Positions 27,608-37,250 of a stretch of DNA of 64,000 nucleotides are shown here, in pieces. The stretch covers positions 2,366,001 through 2,430,000 of the forward strand of contig NZ_JAUTBJ010000002.1 in assembly GCF_030819175.1 (NCBI RefSeq). The letters run 5' to 3'. This DNA is from Sphingomonas sp. SORGH_AS_0879. GTDB taxonomy: Bacteria; Pseudomonadota; Alphaproteobacteria; Sphingomonadales; Sphingomonadaceae. The position numbers and the translations under genes are program-made. Position 1 is the stretch's first letter; every line of letters starts with the position of its first letter. The notes under the pieces are model-generated. The model was not told the origin of the DNA and did not search any database. It saw only the letters and a list, made by a program, of their open reading frames with translations.

Positions 27608-28672
27608 ATGGCAACCACCCCGAACAATCCGCTGGGGCTGGACGGCTTCGCTTTCTGCGAATTCACGACCCCCGAACCCGAAGCACTGGCGCGTCAATTC
27701 GAGATGATGGGCTTCGTGCCCACCCATCGCCATCCGACCAAGGCGATCACCCGGTACAAGCAGGGCCGCATCACCCTGTTCCTCAATGTCGAGGACAAGG
27801 GCCAGGCGGCGGACTTCCGCGCCGAGCATGGCCCCTCGGCCAGCGGCATGGGCTTTTATGTGGCCGATCCGGCGGAGGCGTTCGACCATGCGGTGCGCGG
27901 CGGCGCGACCCCGGTCGATGCGGCCCAAGGCTGCCTGACCCCCGATGCCAAGGCCATCGAGGGCATCGGGGGCAGCTATCTCTATCTGGTGAAGGCAGGC
28001 GACGACCTGTTCGCCGACTGGAACGAGATCGCCGGCTGGCAGCAGGCGGAGGCGGAGAAGAATGTCGGGCTCGATCTGCTCGACCACCTGACCCATAATG
28101 TCCGGCGCGGCGAGATGCGGACATGGTCGGGCTTCTACTCGAAGCTGTTCGGTTTCGAGGAACAGAAATATTTCGACATCAAGGGCAAGGCGACCGGCCT
28201 GTTCAGCCAGGCGATGATCGCCCCCGACAAGGCAATCCGCATTCCCCTGAACGAAAGCCAGGACGAGAAGAGCCAGATCGAGGAATTCATCCGCGAATAT
28301 AATGGCGAAGGCATCCAGCATCTGGCCCTGACGACCGACAATATCTACGAGACGGTCGAAAAGCTGCGCGCCAACGGCGTGCGATTGCAGGACACGATCG
28401 AGACCTATTACGAACTGGTCGACAAGCGGGTGCCGAACCATGGCGAGGACCTGGACCGGCTGAAGCGCAATCGCATCCTGATCGACGGCTCGGTCGAGAA
28501 TGGCGAGGGCATCCTGCTCCAGATCTTCACCGAGACGATGGTCGGCCCGATCTTCTTCGAGATCATCCAGCGCAAGGGCAATGAGGGCTTCGGCAACGGC
28601 AATTTCCAGGCGTTGTTCGAGAGCATCGAACTGGACCAGATCCGGCGCGGTGTCATCACGGTGGATGCCTGA
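27608..28672 (+). CDS. hppD: 4-hydroxyphenylpyruvate dioxygenase
   Basis: A 354-residue Fe(II) dioxygenase with two vicinal-oxygen-chelate halves. It converts 4-hydroxyphenylpyruvate to homogentisate. Metal-ligand regions are seen in EGIQHLALTT and in FFEIIQRKGNEGFG near the C-terminus. AGGAG at 27594-27598 sets the ATG at 27608. First gene of the homogentisate operon. Confidence 0.95.
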   Translation: MATTPNNPLGLDGFAFCEFTTPEPEALARQFEMMGFVPTHRHPTKAITRYKQGRITLFLNVEDKGQAADFRAEHGPSASGMGFYVADPAEAFDHAVRGGATPVDAAQGCLTPDAKAIEGIGGSYLYLVKAGDDLFADWNEIAGWQQAEAEKNVGLDLLDHLTHNVRRGEMRTWSGFYSKLFGFEEQKYFDIKGKATGLFSQAMIAPDKAIRIPLNESQDEKSQIEEFIREYNGEGIQHLALTTDNIYETVEKLRANGVRLQDTIETYYELVDKRVPNHGEDLDRLKRNRILIDGSVENGEGILLQIFTETMVGPIFFEIIQRKGNEGFGNGNFQALFESIELDQIRRGVITVDA

Positions 28673-28745
28673 GCATCCACCGATGCGCGCACGAAGGTAC
28701 GCGAGCAAGCCCGGCCAGCGTGGCCCAGCCAGCGCATAAGGCGCG

Positions 28746-28787
28746 GCCCTTCGACTGACTGCCAAGGCAGTCGCTCAGGACAGGCTT
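28746..28787. repeat. REP-like palindromic repeat
   Basis: CCCTTCGACTGACTGCC-AA-GGCAGTCGCTCAGGACAGGCTT contains GACTGCC/GGCAGTC around a 2-nt loop and the CCTTCGAC...CTCAGGACAGGCTT frame seen in many intergenic repeats of sphingomonads. It sits between hppD and hmgA and may terminate or stabilise the message. Confidence 0.55.
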
Positions 28788-28828
28788 GACCACGTCTGAC
28801 GCGCTGGCATGTTGTGGAGAGGAAAGAG

Positions 28829-30106
28829 ATGACAACATCCTACATCCCCGGCTTCGGCAACCATGTCGCGACCGAGGCGGTCCCCGGCGCGCTCCCCATC
28901 GGCCGCAACTCGCCGCAGCGCCCCGCCTTCGGACTTTATGCCGAACAACTCTCAGGCACCGCCTTCACCGCGCCGCGCCACGAGAACCGCCGTTCCTGGC
29001 TCTACCGCCTGCGCCCCACGGCCGAGCATCCGCCCTATGAGCGCTACGACGGCGCGCCGCGCTTCGCCCCCGGCACCAGCGACATCCCCCTGCCCCCGAA
29101 CCGCCTGCGCTGGGACCCGGTGCCGATGCCGCAGGCGGGGACCGACTGGATCGACGGGATGACGACGATGCTCGCCAACCGCGACCCCGCCGATCTGGAG
29201 GGCGTCGCGGTCCATGTCTATGCCTGCAACCGCGACATGGAGAGGGTGTTCGTCGATGCGGACGGCGAGTTGGTCTTCCTGCCGCAAGCCGGGCGGCTGA
29301 CGATCCTGACCGAACTCGGCCGGATCGACATCGCACCCGGCCAGATCGCGCTGGTGCCGCGCGGCGTGCGGTTCCGTATCGAACTGCCCGATGGCGAAGC
29401 AGCGGGTTATGTCGCCGAGAATCACGGCAGCCTGTTCCGCCTGCCCGACCTTGGGCCGATCGGTGCGAACGGCCTGGGCAATTCGCGCGATTTCGAAACG
29501 CCGGTCGCCTGGTTCGAGGATCGCGACGAACCCACGCCGGTCGTTCAGAAATTCCTCGGCTCGCTCTGGACGATGACGCTGGACCACAGCCCGCTCGACG
29601 TGGTGGCGTGGCACGGCAATCTCGCCCCCTGGCGCTACGACCTGTCGCGCTTCAACACGATCAACACGGTCAGTTTCGACCATCCCGATCCGTCGATCTT
29701 CACCCTGCTGACCTCGCCCAGCGACGTGCCCGGTCGCGCCAATGCCGACCTGGTCCTGTTCCCGCCGCGCTGGATGGTGGCGGAGGACACGTTCCGCCCG
29801 CCCTGGTTCCACCGCAACGTCATGTCGGAGGCGATGGGCCTCATCACCGGGGCCTATGATGCCAAGGCGGAGGGCTTCCGCCCCGGCGGCCTGTCGCTGC
29901 ACAATCTGATGGCGGGCCATGGCCCCGACCTGGCGAGTTGGCAGGGAGCGAGCGCCGCCGATCTGAAGCCGCACCGGATCGAGGGGACCATGGCCTTCAT
30001 GGTCGAAAGCTGCTGGCCCTATCGCCCCACCGCCCATGCGCTGACCCATGCGCAACTCGATTATGACGCGGTGTGGAAGGATTTTCCCAAGGCCCGGCTG
30101 CCATGA
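28829..30106 (+). CDS. hmgA: Homogentisate 1,2-dioxygenase
   Basis: A 425-residue Fe(II) ring-cleaving enzyme that makes maleylacetoacetate. Family landmarks are [10 protein letters not shown] at the N-terminus, [12 protein letters not shown] and the C-terminal [12 protein letters not shown] that holds iron ligands. A GAGAGGAAAGAG ribosome binding site sets the ATG at 28829. It overlaps maiA by 4 bp. Confidence 0.95.
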   Translation: MTTSYIPGFGNHVATEAVPGALPIGRNSPQRPAFGLYAEQLSGTAFTAPRHENRRSWLYRLRPTAEHPPYERYDGAPRFAPGTSDIPLPPNRLRWDPVPMPQAGTDWIDGMTTMLANRDPADLEGVAVHVYACNRDMERVFVDADGELVFLPQAGRLTILTELGRIDIAPGQIALVPRGVRFRIELPDGEAAGYVAENHGSLFRLPDLGPIGANGLGNSRDFETPVAWFEDRDEPTPVVQKFLGSLWTMTLDHSPLDVVAWHGNLAPWRYDLSRFNTINTVSFDHPDPSIFTLLTSPSDVPGRANADLVLFPPRWMVAEDTFRPPWFHRNVMSEAMGLITGAYDAKAEGFRPGGLSLHNLMAGHGPDLASWQGASAADLKPHRIEGTMAFMVESCWPYRPTAHALTHAQLDYDAVWKDFPKARLP

Positions 30107-30735
30107 GCCTGACGCTGCACGGTTACTGGCGGTCGAGCGCGGCGTATCGCGTTCGCCTGGCGCTGGCGTTGAAGGGTCTGTCCCATACCGGCATCGCGCA
30201 TGACCTGCGCATCGGGGCCCAATGGGAGGCGTCCTATCGCGCGCTTCAGCCGCAGGGGCTGGTGCCGGTGCTCGAAGGCCCGGACGGCGCGCTGATTCAA
30301 AGCCCGGCGATCCTCGAATGGCTGGAGGAACGCTATCCCGACCCGCCCCTGCTGCCCAGCGACAGCGCGGGGCGGGCCGTGGTCCGGGCGATGGCGGCGA
30401 TCATCGCCTGCGACATCCATCCGATCAACAATCTGCGCGTCCTGACGATGCTGCGGCAGGAGATGGGCGCGGATGAAGAGGCCGTCCGCCGCTGGATCGC
30501 GCATTGGGTCGGCGAAGGCTTTCAGGCACTGGAAACGCTGATCGCGCGGCATGGCGGGGGCTATGCCTATGGCGACACGCCGACGCTCGCCGACTGCCAT
30601 CTGTTGCCCCAGGTCTATAATGCCGAGCGGTTCGGGGTGGACCTGAACCCCTACCCCCATCTGACCGCCGCGGCCGCGCGGCTGCGCCAGCGCGTGCCCG
30701 AGGCTGCGCCCGAGGTGCAGGGCGACGCGGCATGA
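30103..30735 (+). CDS. maiA: Maleylacetoacetate isomerase (zeta-class GST)
   Basis: A 210-residue glutathione-dependent isomerase making fumarylacetoacetate. The zeta signature [15 protein letters not shown] is at the N-terminus, with the glutathione-binding [14 protein letters not shown] further on. ATGA overlaps with hmgA before it and the Rieske gene after it. The next enzyme, fumarylacetoacetase, is not in the window. Confidence 0.92.
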   Translation: MSLTLHGYWRSSAAYRVRLALALKGLSHTGIAHDLRIGAQWEASYRALQPQGLVPVLEGPDGALIQSPAILEWLEERYPDPPLLPSDSAGRAVVRAMAAIIACDIHPINNLRVLTMLRQEMGADEEAVRRWIAHWVGEGFQALETLIARHGGGYAYGDTPTLADCHLLPQVYNAERFGVDLNPYPHLTAAAARLRQRVPEAAPEVQGDAA

Positions 30736-31091
30736 GCGACGAACGCCTGTCCGCCACGCCGCCGGGGATCGCGCTCGGCCCGCTCGACACGATCGCCGAC
30801 GGGGCCGCGCGCAATTTCGTGCTTCAGATGCGCGCGGGCCGGTTCCATGGCTTCATCGTGCGACAAGGGAATGCGGTGCACGGCTATGTCGACCGCTGTC
30901 CGCATATGGGCCTGCCACTGGCGCAGCAACTCGACGCCTATCTGACCCCGAACGGACGGCGGATCGCCTGTTCCTGGCACGGCGCGCTCTTCGCGGTCGA
31001 GGACGGCGCCTGCCTGGGCGGGCCATGTATGGGACAGCGGCTGACGCCATGGCCGGTCACGGTCCGCGACGGGGCGATCGTCACGGCGTGA
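30732..31091 (+). CDS. Rieske [2Fe-2S] protein
   Basis: A 119-residue soluble Rieske-type ferredoxin. Cluster ligands are CPHM and CSWHG (C-x-H ... C-x2-H). It belongs to the homogentisate operon by a 4-bp overlap with maiA. Its role in tyrosine catabolism is not established; it could donate electrons or be an unrelated passenger. Confidence 0.85.
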   Translation: MSDERLSATPPGIALGPLDTIADGAARNFVLQMRAGRFHGFIVRQGNAVHGYVDRCPHMGLPLAQQLDAYLTPNGRRIACSWHGALFAVEDGACLGGPCMGQRLTPWPVTVRDGAIVTA

Positions 31092-31959
31092 CGGCCGTCA
31101 CTTCGGCATGGGCGATCGCCTGTAGCCGCGCGACCAGCCGGGGTTCGAGCCCCAGGTCGCGCGCCGCCCGCTCCTGCTCGCCCAGCCGCCGGACGTCGAA
31201 GCCGGTGACCTTTCCGAAGATCACCAGCGCCTCCAGATAATAGCCCGCCGCGCTGGCATGATACTGGTCCCAGGTCCACAGATCGACCTGACCGAAGGCG
31301 ATGCCGTCATAGGGGTTGGGATCGGCGACCCGCTCCGCCCAGGCGCGGTTCCACGCCTGCCCGACCGGGATGGTGCCCGAAATCTCGGGAAAGCGTCGCA
31401 ACACCCCGGCATTGGCGACCGCCAGATCCTCGGCCATCGCGGTGACTGCCCGGCCCCGCCACGGGCTGGGCACGCGATAGGTCAGGTCGGCACGGCTCCA
31501 GGTCGAGACCAGCTCGACGCGGACCCTGGGGTTGGCCCGCCGCATCATCGCCGCGATCGACCCCGCCGCCTCGGCATGGCGGGTCGGATCGCCGGGGCGT
31601 TGCGCGTCGAGCGTGCTATAGCCCTGAAGGATCACCACATCCCAACGCGCATCGATCTCGCGCCGCTTGTGCTCGTAATGAAAAGCGAGGTCGCGCCCGC
31701 CCGCCGTCTCCAGACTGACGGTCCAGTCCTGTCCCGCCTGCTCGGCGAAGGTCTTGAACAGCGCAGGCACGCCGCCGATCCCCTCGCGGTTCAGGTCGCG
31801 GACCAGATCGGGGCGATAGCGCATGACCGGCGAATTCGCGCCGAAGGTGAAGCTGTTGCCGACGAACAGGATCGATTCGGCTGCGGCGGGCGCCGCCATC
31901 GTCATCGCCGCTATCGCCGCTATCCAGCCCTGCGTCCGTCGCATCTTATCCATCCCCAT
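31081..31959 (-). CDS. Secreted SGNH-like hydrolase
   Basis: About 292 residues with a signal peptide (cleavage near AAPAAAES). ILFVGNSFTFG resembles the GDS/GNS block and DQYHAS near the C-terminus the Asp-x-x-His block of SGNH/GDSL-type esterases, so it may act on ester bonds in the periplasm. The start could be 31959 or 31953. Its 3' end overlaps the convergent Rieske gene by 11 bp. Confidence 0.6.
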   Translation of the reverse strand: MGMDKMRRTQGWIAAIAAMTMAAPAAAESILFVGNSFTFGANSPVMRYRPDLVRDLNREGIGGVPALFKTFAEQAGQDWTVSLETAGGRDLAFHYEHKRREIDARWDVVILQGYSTLDAQRPGDPTRHAEAAGSIAAMMRRANPRVRVELVSTWSRADLTYRVPSPWRGRAVTAMAEDLAVANAGVLRRFPEISGTIPVGQAWNRAWAERVADPNPYDGIAFGQVDLWTWDQYHASAAGYYLEALVIFGKVTGFDVRRLGEQERAARDLGLEPRLVARLQAIAHAEVTAVTP

Positions 31960-32032
31960 TCGATCCCGTCTTTGCGTCATGTGGCCGAAGCCGACCGGCG
32001 CGCGCAACCCGCGACTTGATGGCCTCGGCAAT

Positions 32033-32049
32033 ATACCCTATACCCCTAT
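32033..32049. promoter_or_regulatory. RcnR/CsoR-type operator candidate
   Basis: Two overlapping motifs, ATA-CCC-TAT and ATA-CCCC-TAT, lie 5 bp before the regulator start. C/G-tracts flanked by TA-rich half-sites are typical targets of RcnR/CsoR-family repressors, which suggests autoregulation of the efflux operon. Confidence 0.55.
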
Positions 32050-32054
32050 CCGTT

Positions 32055-32330
32055 ATGGCGCATGTCACCACCAGCAAGGAAAAGATCGTCGCGCGCGTCC
32101 GGCGCATCGCGGGACAGGTCGCCGCGATCGAGCGATCGGTCGTCGCGGAGGCCGATTGCGCCGAGACGCTTCACCTGGTCGCGGCGGTTCGCGGGGCGGT
32201 GGCGGGCCTGATGGACGAACTGGTCGAGGATCATCTCCATGCCCATGTCGCCGCGCCGGGGCAGAGCGATGCGGAGCGCAACGCCGCCGCCGCCGAACTC
32301 GCCAAGCTGCTTCGCCGCCATTTCCGCTGA
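32055..32330 (+). CDS. dmeR: Ni/Co-sensing repressor, RcnR/DmeR-like
   Basis: A 91-residue all-helical CsoR/RcnR-family repressor. The Ni/Co ligand set of RcnR (His3, Cys35, His60, His64) is present at exactly these positions, which separates it from copper CsoR and formaldehyde FrmR. Metal binding should release DNA and allow expression of the CDF exporter that follows. The ATG at 32055 supplies His3; the longer frame from 32016 would misplace it. Confidence 0.88.
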   Translation: MAHVTTSKEKIVARVRRIAGQVAAIERSVVAEADCAETLHLVAAVRGAVAGLMDELVEDHLHAHVAAPGQSDAERNAAAAELAKLLRRHFR

Positions 32331-32368
32331 GCCCGATGAGCCCGTACCGTATCGCAAAGGACGATGTC

Positions 32369-33295
32369 GTGACCACCCACAGCCATGATTATCTGGGCCA
32401 TGCCCATGACGAAAATGCGCGCCGCACCCGGCTGGTCGTCTGGCTGTCGGCGGGGATGATGGTGGGGGAGATCGTCGCGGGCTATTGGACCGGATCGATG
32501 GCGCTGCTGGCCGACGGCTTTCACATGGCGACCCATGTCGGCGCGCTGGGGATCGCGGCCCTCGCCTATTCCTATGCCAAGCGGCATGTCGCCAATCCCC
32601 GCTATAGCTGGGGCACCGGCAAGGTCGGCGAGTTGGCGGGGTTCGGATCGGCGATGGTGCTGGGGCTGGTGTCGCTGGGCATCGCCTATGAATCGATCAT
32701 GCGGTTGAGCGATCCGCACCCCGTCGCGTTCGGCGATGCGATCTTCGTCGCGGTGCTGGGCCTCCTCATCAACCTGATTAGCGCCTGGATGCTGGGCGGC
32801 GGGCACGGACATGGCCACGATCAGGGCCACTCGCACGGTCATCATCATCACGGGCACGACCATGCGCATGACCGGCATGGCGGCGACACCAATATGCGTG
32901 CGGCCTATATCCATGTGCTCGCCGACGCGCTGACTTCGGTCATGGCGATATTGGCGCTGGTCGCGGGGCGGTATCTGGGCTGGCTGTGGCTGGACCCGGC
33001 GGTGGGCTTGCTGGGCGCGGTCGTCATCGCCAACTGGTCGGTCGGGCTGATGCGGCAGGCGTCCGCCGTTCTCCTCGACGCCGCCGACCCCGTGCTGGCG
33101 AGCGAGGTCCGCAACCGGGTCGAGGGGCCGGGAGACCTGCGTATCCACGACTTCCATATCTGGCGGATCGGGCCGACCGCCCATGCGGTGGTGCTGGCGG
33201 TCGAGGGACTCGACTTCACGCCCAGCAGCGCCAGCATCCACCAGCGGCTGGACGGGATGAGCGCGCTCGGCCATGTCACCATCGAAGTCCGCTAA
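32369..33295 (+). CDS. dmeF: Cation diffusion facilitator, Co/Ni exporter DmeF-like
   Basis: About 308 residues, six-helix CDF exporter. The metal site HDxxD type is seen in LLADGFHMATHVG and HVLADALTS, and a long His-rich loop (HGHGHDQGHSHGHHHHGH) joins helices IV and V. The GTG at 32369 is preferred because AAAGGA lies 7 bp upstream; an ATG at 32336 is in frame but has a poor ribosome binding site. It follows an RcnR-like repressor, as in the dmeRF pair of rhizobia. Confidence 0.85.
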   Translation: MTTHSHDYLGHAHDENARRTRLVVWLSAGMMVGEIVAGYWTGSMALLADGFHMATHVGALGIAALAYSYAKRHVANPRYSWGTGKVGELAGFGSAMVLGLVSLGIAYESIMRLSDPHPVAFGDAIFVAVLGLLINLISAWMLGGGHGHGHDQGHSHGHHHHGHDHAHDRHGGDTNMRAAYIHVLADALTSVMAILALVAGRYLGWLWLDPAVGLLGAVVIANWSVGLMRQASAVLLDAADPVLASEVRNRVEGPGDLRIHDFHIWRIGPTAHAVVLAVEGLDFTPSSASIHQRLDGMSALGHVTIEVR

Positions 33296-33363
33296 CACCT
33301 CGTTCAGCGCGGGACGCTAAGTACAGGACCTGTTAATCGACTTGCGCAAGAGACGTCGGATTG

Positions 33364-33793
33364 CTTCATCCTTGCGGGGCTGGCGGCCGAGGACGAGCCA
33401 CCAGACCAACTGATGATCGACACCACCCACCTGAAGGCGCATCGGACAGCGGCCAGCCTGCTCAAAAAGGGGCTCGAGCGATGCTCTCGTTCCCCGATGC
33501 ATCGGGCGTACCAAGGGGTGGTCTGAACTCCAAGCGGCACGCTGTCTGCGAAGATCATGGCCGCCCGCGCGTCATGCTCCTTACCGAAGGGCAGATGAGC
33601 GACTACAAGGGCGCAGCCCTCATGTTCGAGGCAAGGCCGGCCGCTCCCAGAACATGTTCGGTCGCCTCAAGAGCCTGTCCCGGCCAAGGTCGGGGACTGG
33701 CGACGCATCCACGCCTGCTACGGCCAATGCGCCCACGCCTTCATGTCCGCCATCGCCCTCGCCGCATCCGTCCTCTTCCGGATCAATCAATGA
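33364..33793 (+). pseudogene. Remnant of an IS5-family transposase
   Basis: Fragments of an IS5-group transposase are spread over several frames: LMIDTTHLKAHRTAASLLKKG, then GGLNSKRHAVCEDHGRP..., LTEGQMSDYKGAALM, and a C-terminal FMSAIALAASVLFRINQ ending at 33793. The centre is deleted and frames are broken, so it is dead. No terminal repeats could be found. Confidence 0.8.
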
Positions 33794-33941
33794 GTACGGA
33801 GCCAAGCTTCCCCACGCGTCGAATGCACCGGCGCACGTTTTACTTTGATAGGATCGGGCAGGACATTGATCGGATCGGCGTCGCCGGTCGCACGCTTGCG
33901 GCGTATCTCCGGCTCATTCATTCCCACAGGAGAACCATCAC

Positions 33942-34958
33942 ATGCGTATGCGCCAAATTGGCCATAGCGGCCTCTTCGTGTCCGAACTCTGCCTGGGCAC
34001 CATGACCTTCGGCGGCAGCGAGGGCATTTGGGGCCAGATCGGCCAGCTTCGCCAGGATGAGGCCGACGCGCTGGTTCGAACCGCGCTCGATGCCGGCATC
34101 AACTTCATCGACACCGCCAATGTCTATGCGGGCGGCGAGAGCGAGCGCATTCTCGGCCAGTCGCTCAAGAACCTCGGCGTCGCACGCGACGATGTCGTGA
34201 TCGCGACCAAGGTGCTGGGGCCGGTCGGCGACGGTCCCAATGCGCGCGGCGCGTCGCGCGGCCATATCCTCAGCCAGTGCAAGCAGAGCCTCCAGCGGCT
34301 CGGCCTTGACCATATCGACCTCTACCAGATCCACGGCTTCGATCCCGCGACGCCGATCGAGGAGACGCTGGAGGCGCTCGACACGCTCGTCCGTCACGGT
34401 CATGTCCGCTATCTCGGCCTGTCCAACTGGGCCGCGTGGCAGGTGGTGAAGGCGGTCGGCATCGCCGACGCACGGCGGCTCGCGCCGATCCTGTCACTCC
34501 AGGCCTATTACACGCTGGTCGGCCGCGACCTGGAGCGCGAGATCGTGCCGATGCTCCGGTCCGAGAAGATCGGGCTGATGGTGTGGAGCCCGCTGGCGGG
34601 CGGCTATCTGTCGGGCAAGTATGACGGCGAGGGCCAGGCGGCGGACGGGCGGCGCGCGAATTTCGACTTTCCGCCGGTCGATCGCACCCGTGGTTCGGTG
34701 GTGATCCCCGAGATGCGCCGGATCGCCGAGACGAAGGGCTGCACCGTCGCGCAGGTCGCGCTCGCCTGGCTGCTCCACCAGCCGGTGGTGACGAGCGTGA
34801 TCGTCGGAGCCAAGCGGGTCGACCAGCTCACCGACAATATTGCCGCGACCGAGGTGTCGCTCGACGTCGACGATCTCGCCGCGCTCGATGCGGTGACCAA
34901 GCTGCCAGCGGAATATCCCGGCTGGATGCTGGAGCGCCAAGGCGGCTATCGCGCCTGA
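33942..34958 (+). CDS. Aldo/keto reductase
   Basis: A 338-residue NADPH-dependent (beta/alpha)8 reductase. The tetrad is visible: Asp and Tyr in FIDTANVYAGGESE, Lys in VVIATKV, His in LYQIHGFD. The C-terminal TSVIVGAKRVDQLTDN binds the cofactor phosphate. AGGAG precedes the ATG. The substrate is unknown. Confidence 0.9.
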   Translation: MRMRQIGHSGLFVSELCLGTMTFGGSEGIWGQIGQLRQDEADALVRTALDAGINFIDTANVYAGGESERILGQSLKNLGVARDDVVIATKVLGPVGDGPNARGASRGHILSQCKQSLQRLGLDHIDLYQIHGFDPATPIEETLEALDTLVRHGHVRYLGLSNWAAWQVVKAVGIADARRLAPILSLQAYYTLVGRDLEREIVPMLRSEKIGLMVWSPLAGGYLSGKYDGEGQAADGRRANFDFPPVDRTRGSVVIPEMRRIAETKGCTVAQVALAWLLHQPVVTSVIVGAKRVDQLTDNIAATEVSLDVDDLAALDAVTKLPAEYPGWMLERQGGYRA

Positions 34959-34971
34959 CGGTCGCAGGTTC

Positions 34972-34999
34972 GGCGGGACGGATTTGCGACCGTCCCGCC
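34972..34999 (+). terminator. Hairpin after the aldo/keto reductase gene
   Basis: A perfect 10-bp stem (GGCGGGACGG, CCGTCCCGCC) with an 8-nt loop, 13 bp after the stop. There is no U-tract. Confidence 0.5.
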
Positions 35000-35175
35000 G
35001 CGCCGGCCCGCCCTCTCAGAGGCAGCGGATCACTTGAGCGGGATACGGCCTGTCCGGGCAGTATAAGCGGAGACTGGAAAACCAGATGCTTATGCCTGGC
35101 GCGCCGCGATCTCATTATCATAGGGTATGCCGTGCATCATAGCTGAGCATGGCAGGCCCCCACCAGCGATCGCCG

Positions 35176-36144
35176 TTACCGTGGACCGTTGGGGATCAGG
35201 ACGATCTTGCCCGCGAAATTGCGATCTTCCAGCAGGCGATGGGCGGCGGCTCCCTCGCTCAGCGGGAAGGCAGTGATGGCGGGCGCGGTAATCGTGCCGG
35301 TCCGCAAGGCTGCGAACAGCCGGTCGGCGCGGCTCTGTCGGCTTTCCGTACGGTTCAGATAGGTCCAAAGATCGCCGCCGACGACGCCCTTGGACTCCTC
35401 CATCAGCGACAGCGGATCGATCGCGGGCGGCGTACCACCCGCCTTGCCGAAGATCACCACGCGGCCACCGGGACGCAAGGCGGCGAGGCTGTCGTGGAGC
35501 GTGGTGACGATCGAGTCATAGACCACATCGACGCCGTCTCCGGTCGCCCGCCGCACCTTCGCCACCCAATCGTCATAGCCATAGACCGCGCTCGCACCAT
35601 TCGACCGCGCCTGTTCGCGCTTGGACGGGGTCGAGGCCAGTGCGTGAACCTCGGCGCCCAGCGCCACCGCCATCTGGGTCAACAGCCGCCCGACTCCGCC
35701 CGACGCGGCCTGGATCAGCACCCGGTCGCCCGCCGACAGCCTGCCGCTATCCTCGACCAGATATTGCGCCGTCACCCCTTGCAGCAGCGCGGCGGCCGTG
35801 CGGTCGTCGACATCGTCCGGTAGCGCGACCAGGCGCTGGGCGGGCGCGCAGACCCGTTCGGCATGGGCGCGGGGCACGTCGAGAAACTCGACCCGCTGCC
35901 CGACCCGCCAGCGATCGACAGCGTCCCCGACCGCGACGATCCGGCCCGCGCCCTCATAGCCGCCGATCCATGGCGCCTCGCCGTCGAGCACATAAATCCC
36001 TTGGCGGCGATATATGTCGGCGAAGTTCAGGCCTATCGCGCTGGTCTCCACCAGCACCGAATCGGCGTCCAATGCCTGATCCGGAAGAGCGCCATAGCGC
36101 AGGACCTCGGGTCCCCCGAACCGATCGAAGAACAACGCCTTCAC
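35176..36144 (-). CDS. Zinc-independent quinone oxidoreductase-like MDR protein
   Basis: About 322 residues of the medium-chain dehydrogenase/reductase superfamily with GroES-like N-terminal domain and a Rossmann domain (IQAASGGVGRLLTQMA). Zinc-binding cysteines are absent, as in NADPH:quinone oxidoreductases. A GTG at 36144 with GAGG upstream gives the family start KALFFDRFGGPEVL; an ATG at 36177 is the alternative. It is divergent from a LysR gene that probably controls it. Confidence 0.82.
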   Translation of the reverse strand: MKALFFDRFGGPEVLRYGALPDQALDADSVLVETSAIGLNFADIYRRQGIYVLDGEAPWIGGYEGAGRIVAVGDAVDRWRVGQRVEFLDVPRAHAERVCAPAQRLVALPDDVDDRTAAALLQGVTAQYLVEDSGRLSAGDRVLIQAASGGVGRLLTQMAVALGAEVHALASTPSKREQARSNGASAVYGYDDWVAKVRRATGDGVDVVYDSIVTTLHDSLAALRPGGRVVIFGKAGGTPPAIDPLSLMEESKGVVGGDLWTYLNRTESRQSRADRLFAALRTGTITAPAITAFPLSEGAAAHRLLEDRNFAGKIVLIPNGPR

Positions 36145-36270
36145 CGCTCTATCCTCGACACGCCCATCGCCGATCATCCTTGTCCTGGTTGCCAATGACC
36201 GGAGGATGCCTGCTGGACCGTGGCGGAAACAGCCGCATAGGATGCGACGTCTTCGAACCAGGGGTTTGCA

Positions 36271-37164
36271 ATGGACCGATTGACCAGCATGGCGATCTTC
36301 GTATCGGTCGTCGATCTCGGCAGCTTCACCGCTGCGGCCAAGGCGCACGACATCTCGGCGACGATGGTGGCCAAGCACGTCAATGCGTTGGAAGCGCGGC
36401 TCGACACCCGCCTGCTGCACCGGACGACCCGGCGGTTGTCGCCGACCGAAGCCGGTCGACGCTTCACCGAATCCTGTCGTCGCGTGCTGGCGGATGTCGC
36501 GATCGCCGAGGCGGTGGGGGCCGAGGTGGCGCAGACGCCGGTCGGTCGGCTTCGCATCGCCGCACCGGTCGCCTTCGGCACCGAACGGGTTGCGCCCTTG
36601 CTGGCCGCCTATCTCGACCGCTTTCCGGACATGCAGGCGGAACTGGTGCTGGGCGACCGCAAGGTCGATCTGATCGAGGAAGGCTTCGACCTGGCCTTTC
36701 GGATCGGCGCGCTGGAGGACGACTGGCTGGTCGCCCATCCGCTTGCCCCGTATTGCCTGATGCTCGCCGCCGCGCCGGCCTATCTGGAGCGGCACGGTCA
36801 TCCGGAGACGCCCGCCGACTTGCGCGAACATCGGCTGATCGGCTTCGCGCAATTCGGTGCGGAGGACCGATGGACGCTGGTCGGTCCGGATGGTGCGCAT
36901 GTCGTGCCGCTGCCTCCGTCCCGCCTGCGCATCAACCACGCGGCCGCCCTGCGGCAGGCGGCGGTGGCGGGCTATGGCATCATCCTGCAATCGCGGGTGA
37001 CGCTGGACGCTGATCTGGGGTCAGGGCACCTGATCCCGGTCCTGGCGGATTACGCGCCCGCCCCTCGTCCGCTGACGCTCGTCCGCCTGCCCGATCGTCG
37101 CGTGACGGCGGGCCTGCGCGCCTTTGTCGAGATGGCGGTTTCGGCGTTCAATGTCGAAGGATGA
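36271..37164 (+). CDS. LysR-family transcriptional regulator
   Basis: A 297-residue regulator with N-terminal HTH (GSFTAAAKAHDISATMVAKHVNAL) and a periplasmic-binding-protein-like effector domain. It resembles the CrgA/DsdC-like subgroup common beside oxidoreductases. It is divergent from the quinone oxidoreductase gene, its likely target. Confidence 0.85.
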   Translation: MDRLTSMAIFVSVVDLGSFTAAAKAHDISATMVAKHVNALEARLDTRLLHRTTRRLSPTEAGRRFTESCRRVLADVAIAEAVGAEVAQTPVGRLRIAAPVAFGTERVAPLLAAYLDRFPDMQAELVLGDRKVDLIEEGFDLAFRIGALEDDWLVAHPLAPYCLMLAAAPAYLERHGHPETPADLREHRLIGFAQFGAEDRWTLVGPDGAHVVPLPPSRLRINHAAALRQAAVAGYGIILQSRVTLDADLGSGHLIPVLADYAPAPRPLTLVRLPDRRVTAGLRAFVEMAVSAFNVEG

Positions 37165-37250
37165 AGCAAAGCGACAACGCTCGAAGCCGGTCGATCCCTC
37201 ACCGAAGCGCCGGATTGAGGCGCCGCCGTCCAAGGTCGAATTCGTCGGAC

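Noticed and set aside
31823..32368. Upstream extension of the dmeF frame
   Set aside because: It runs over the dmeR gene in another frame and its sequence is Arg/Gly-rich; the GTG at 32369 has a proper ribosome binding site.
35640..37013. A 457-codon plus-strand frame
   Set aside because: It crosses two divergent real genes and matches neither family; shadow frame.
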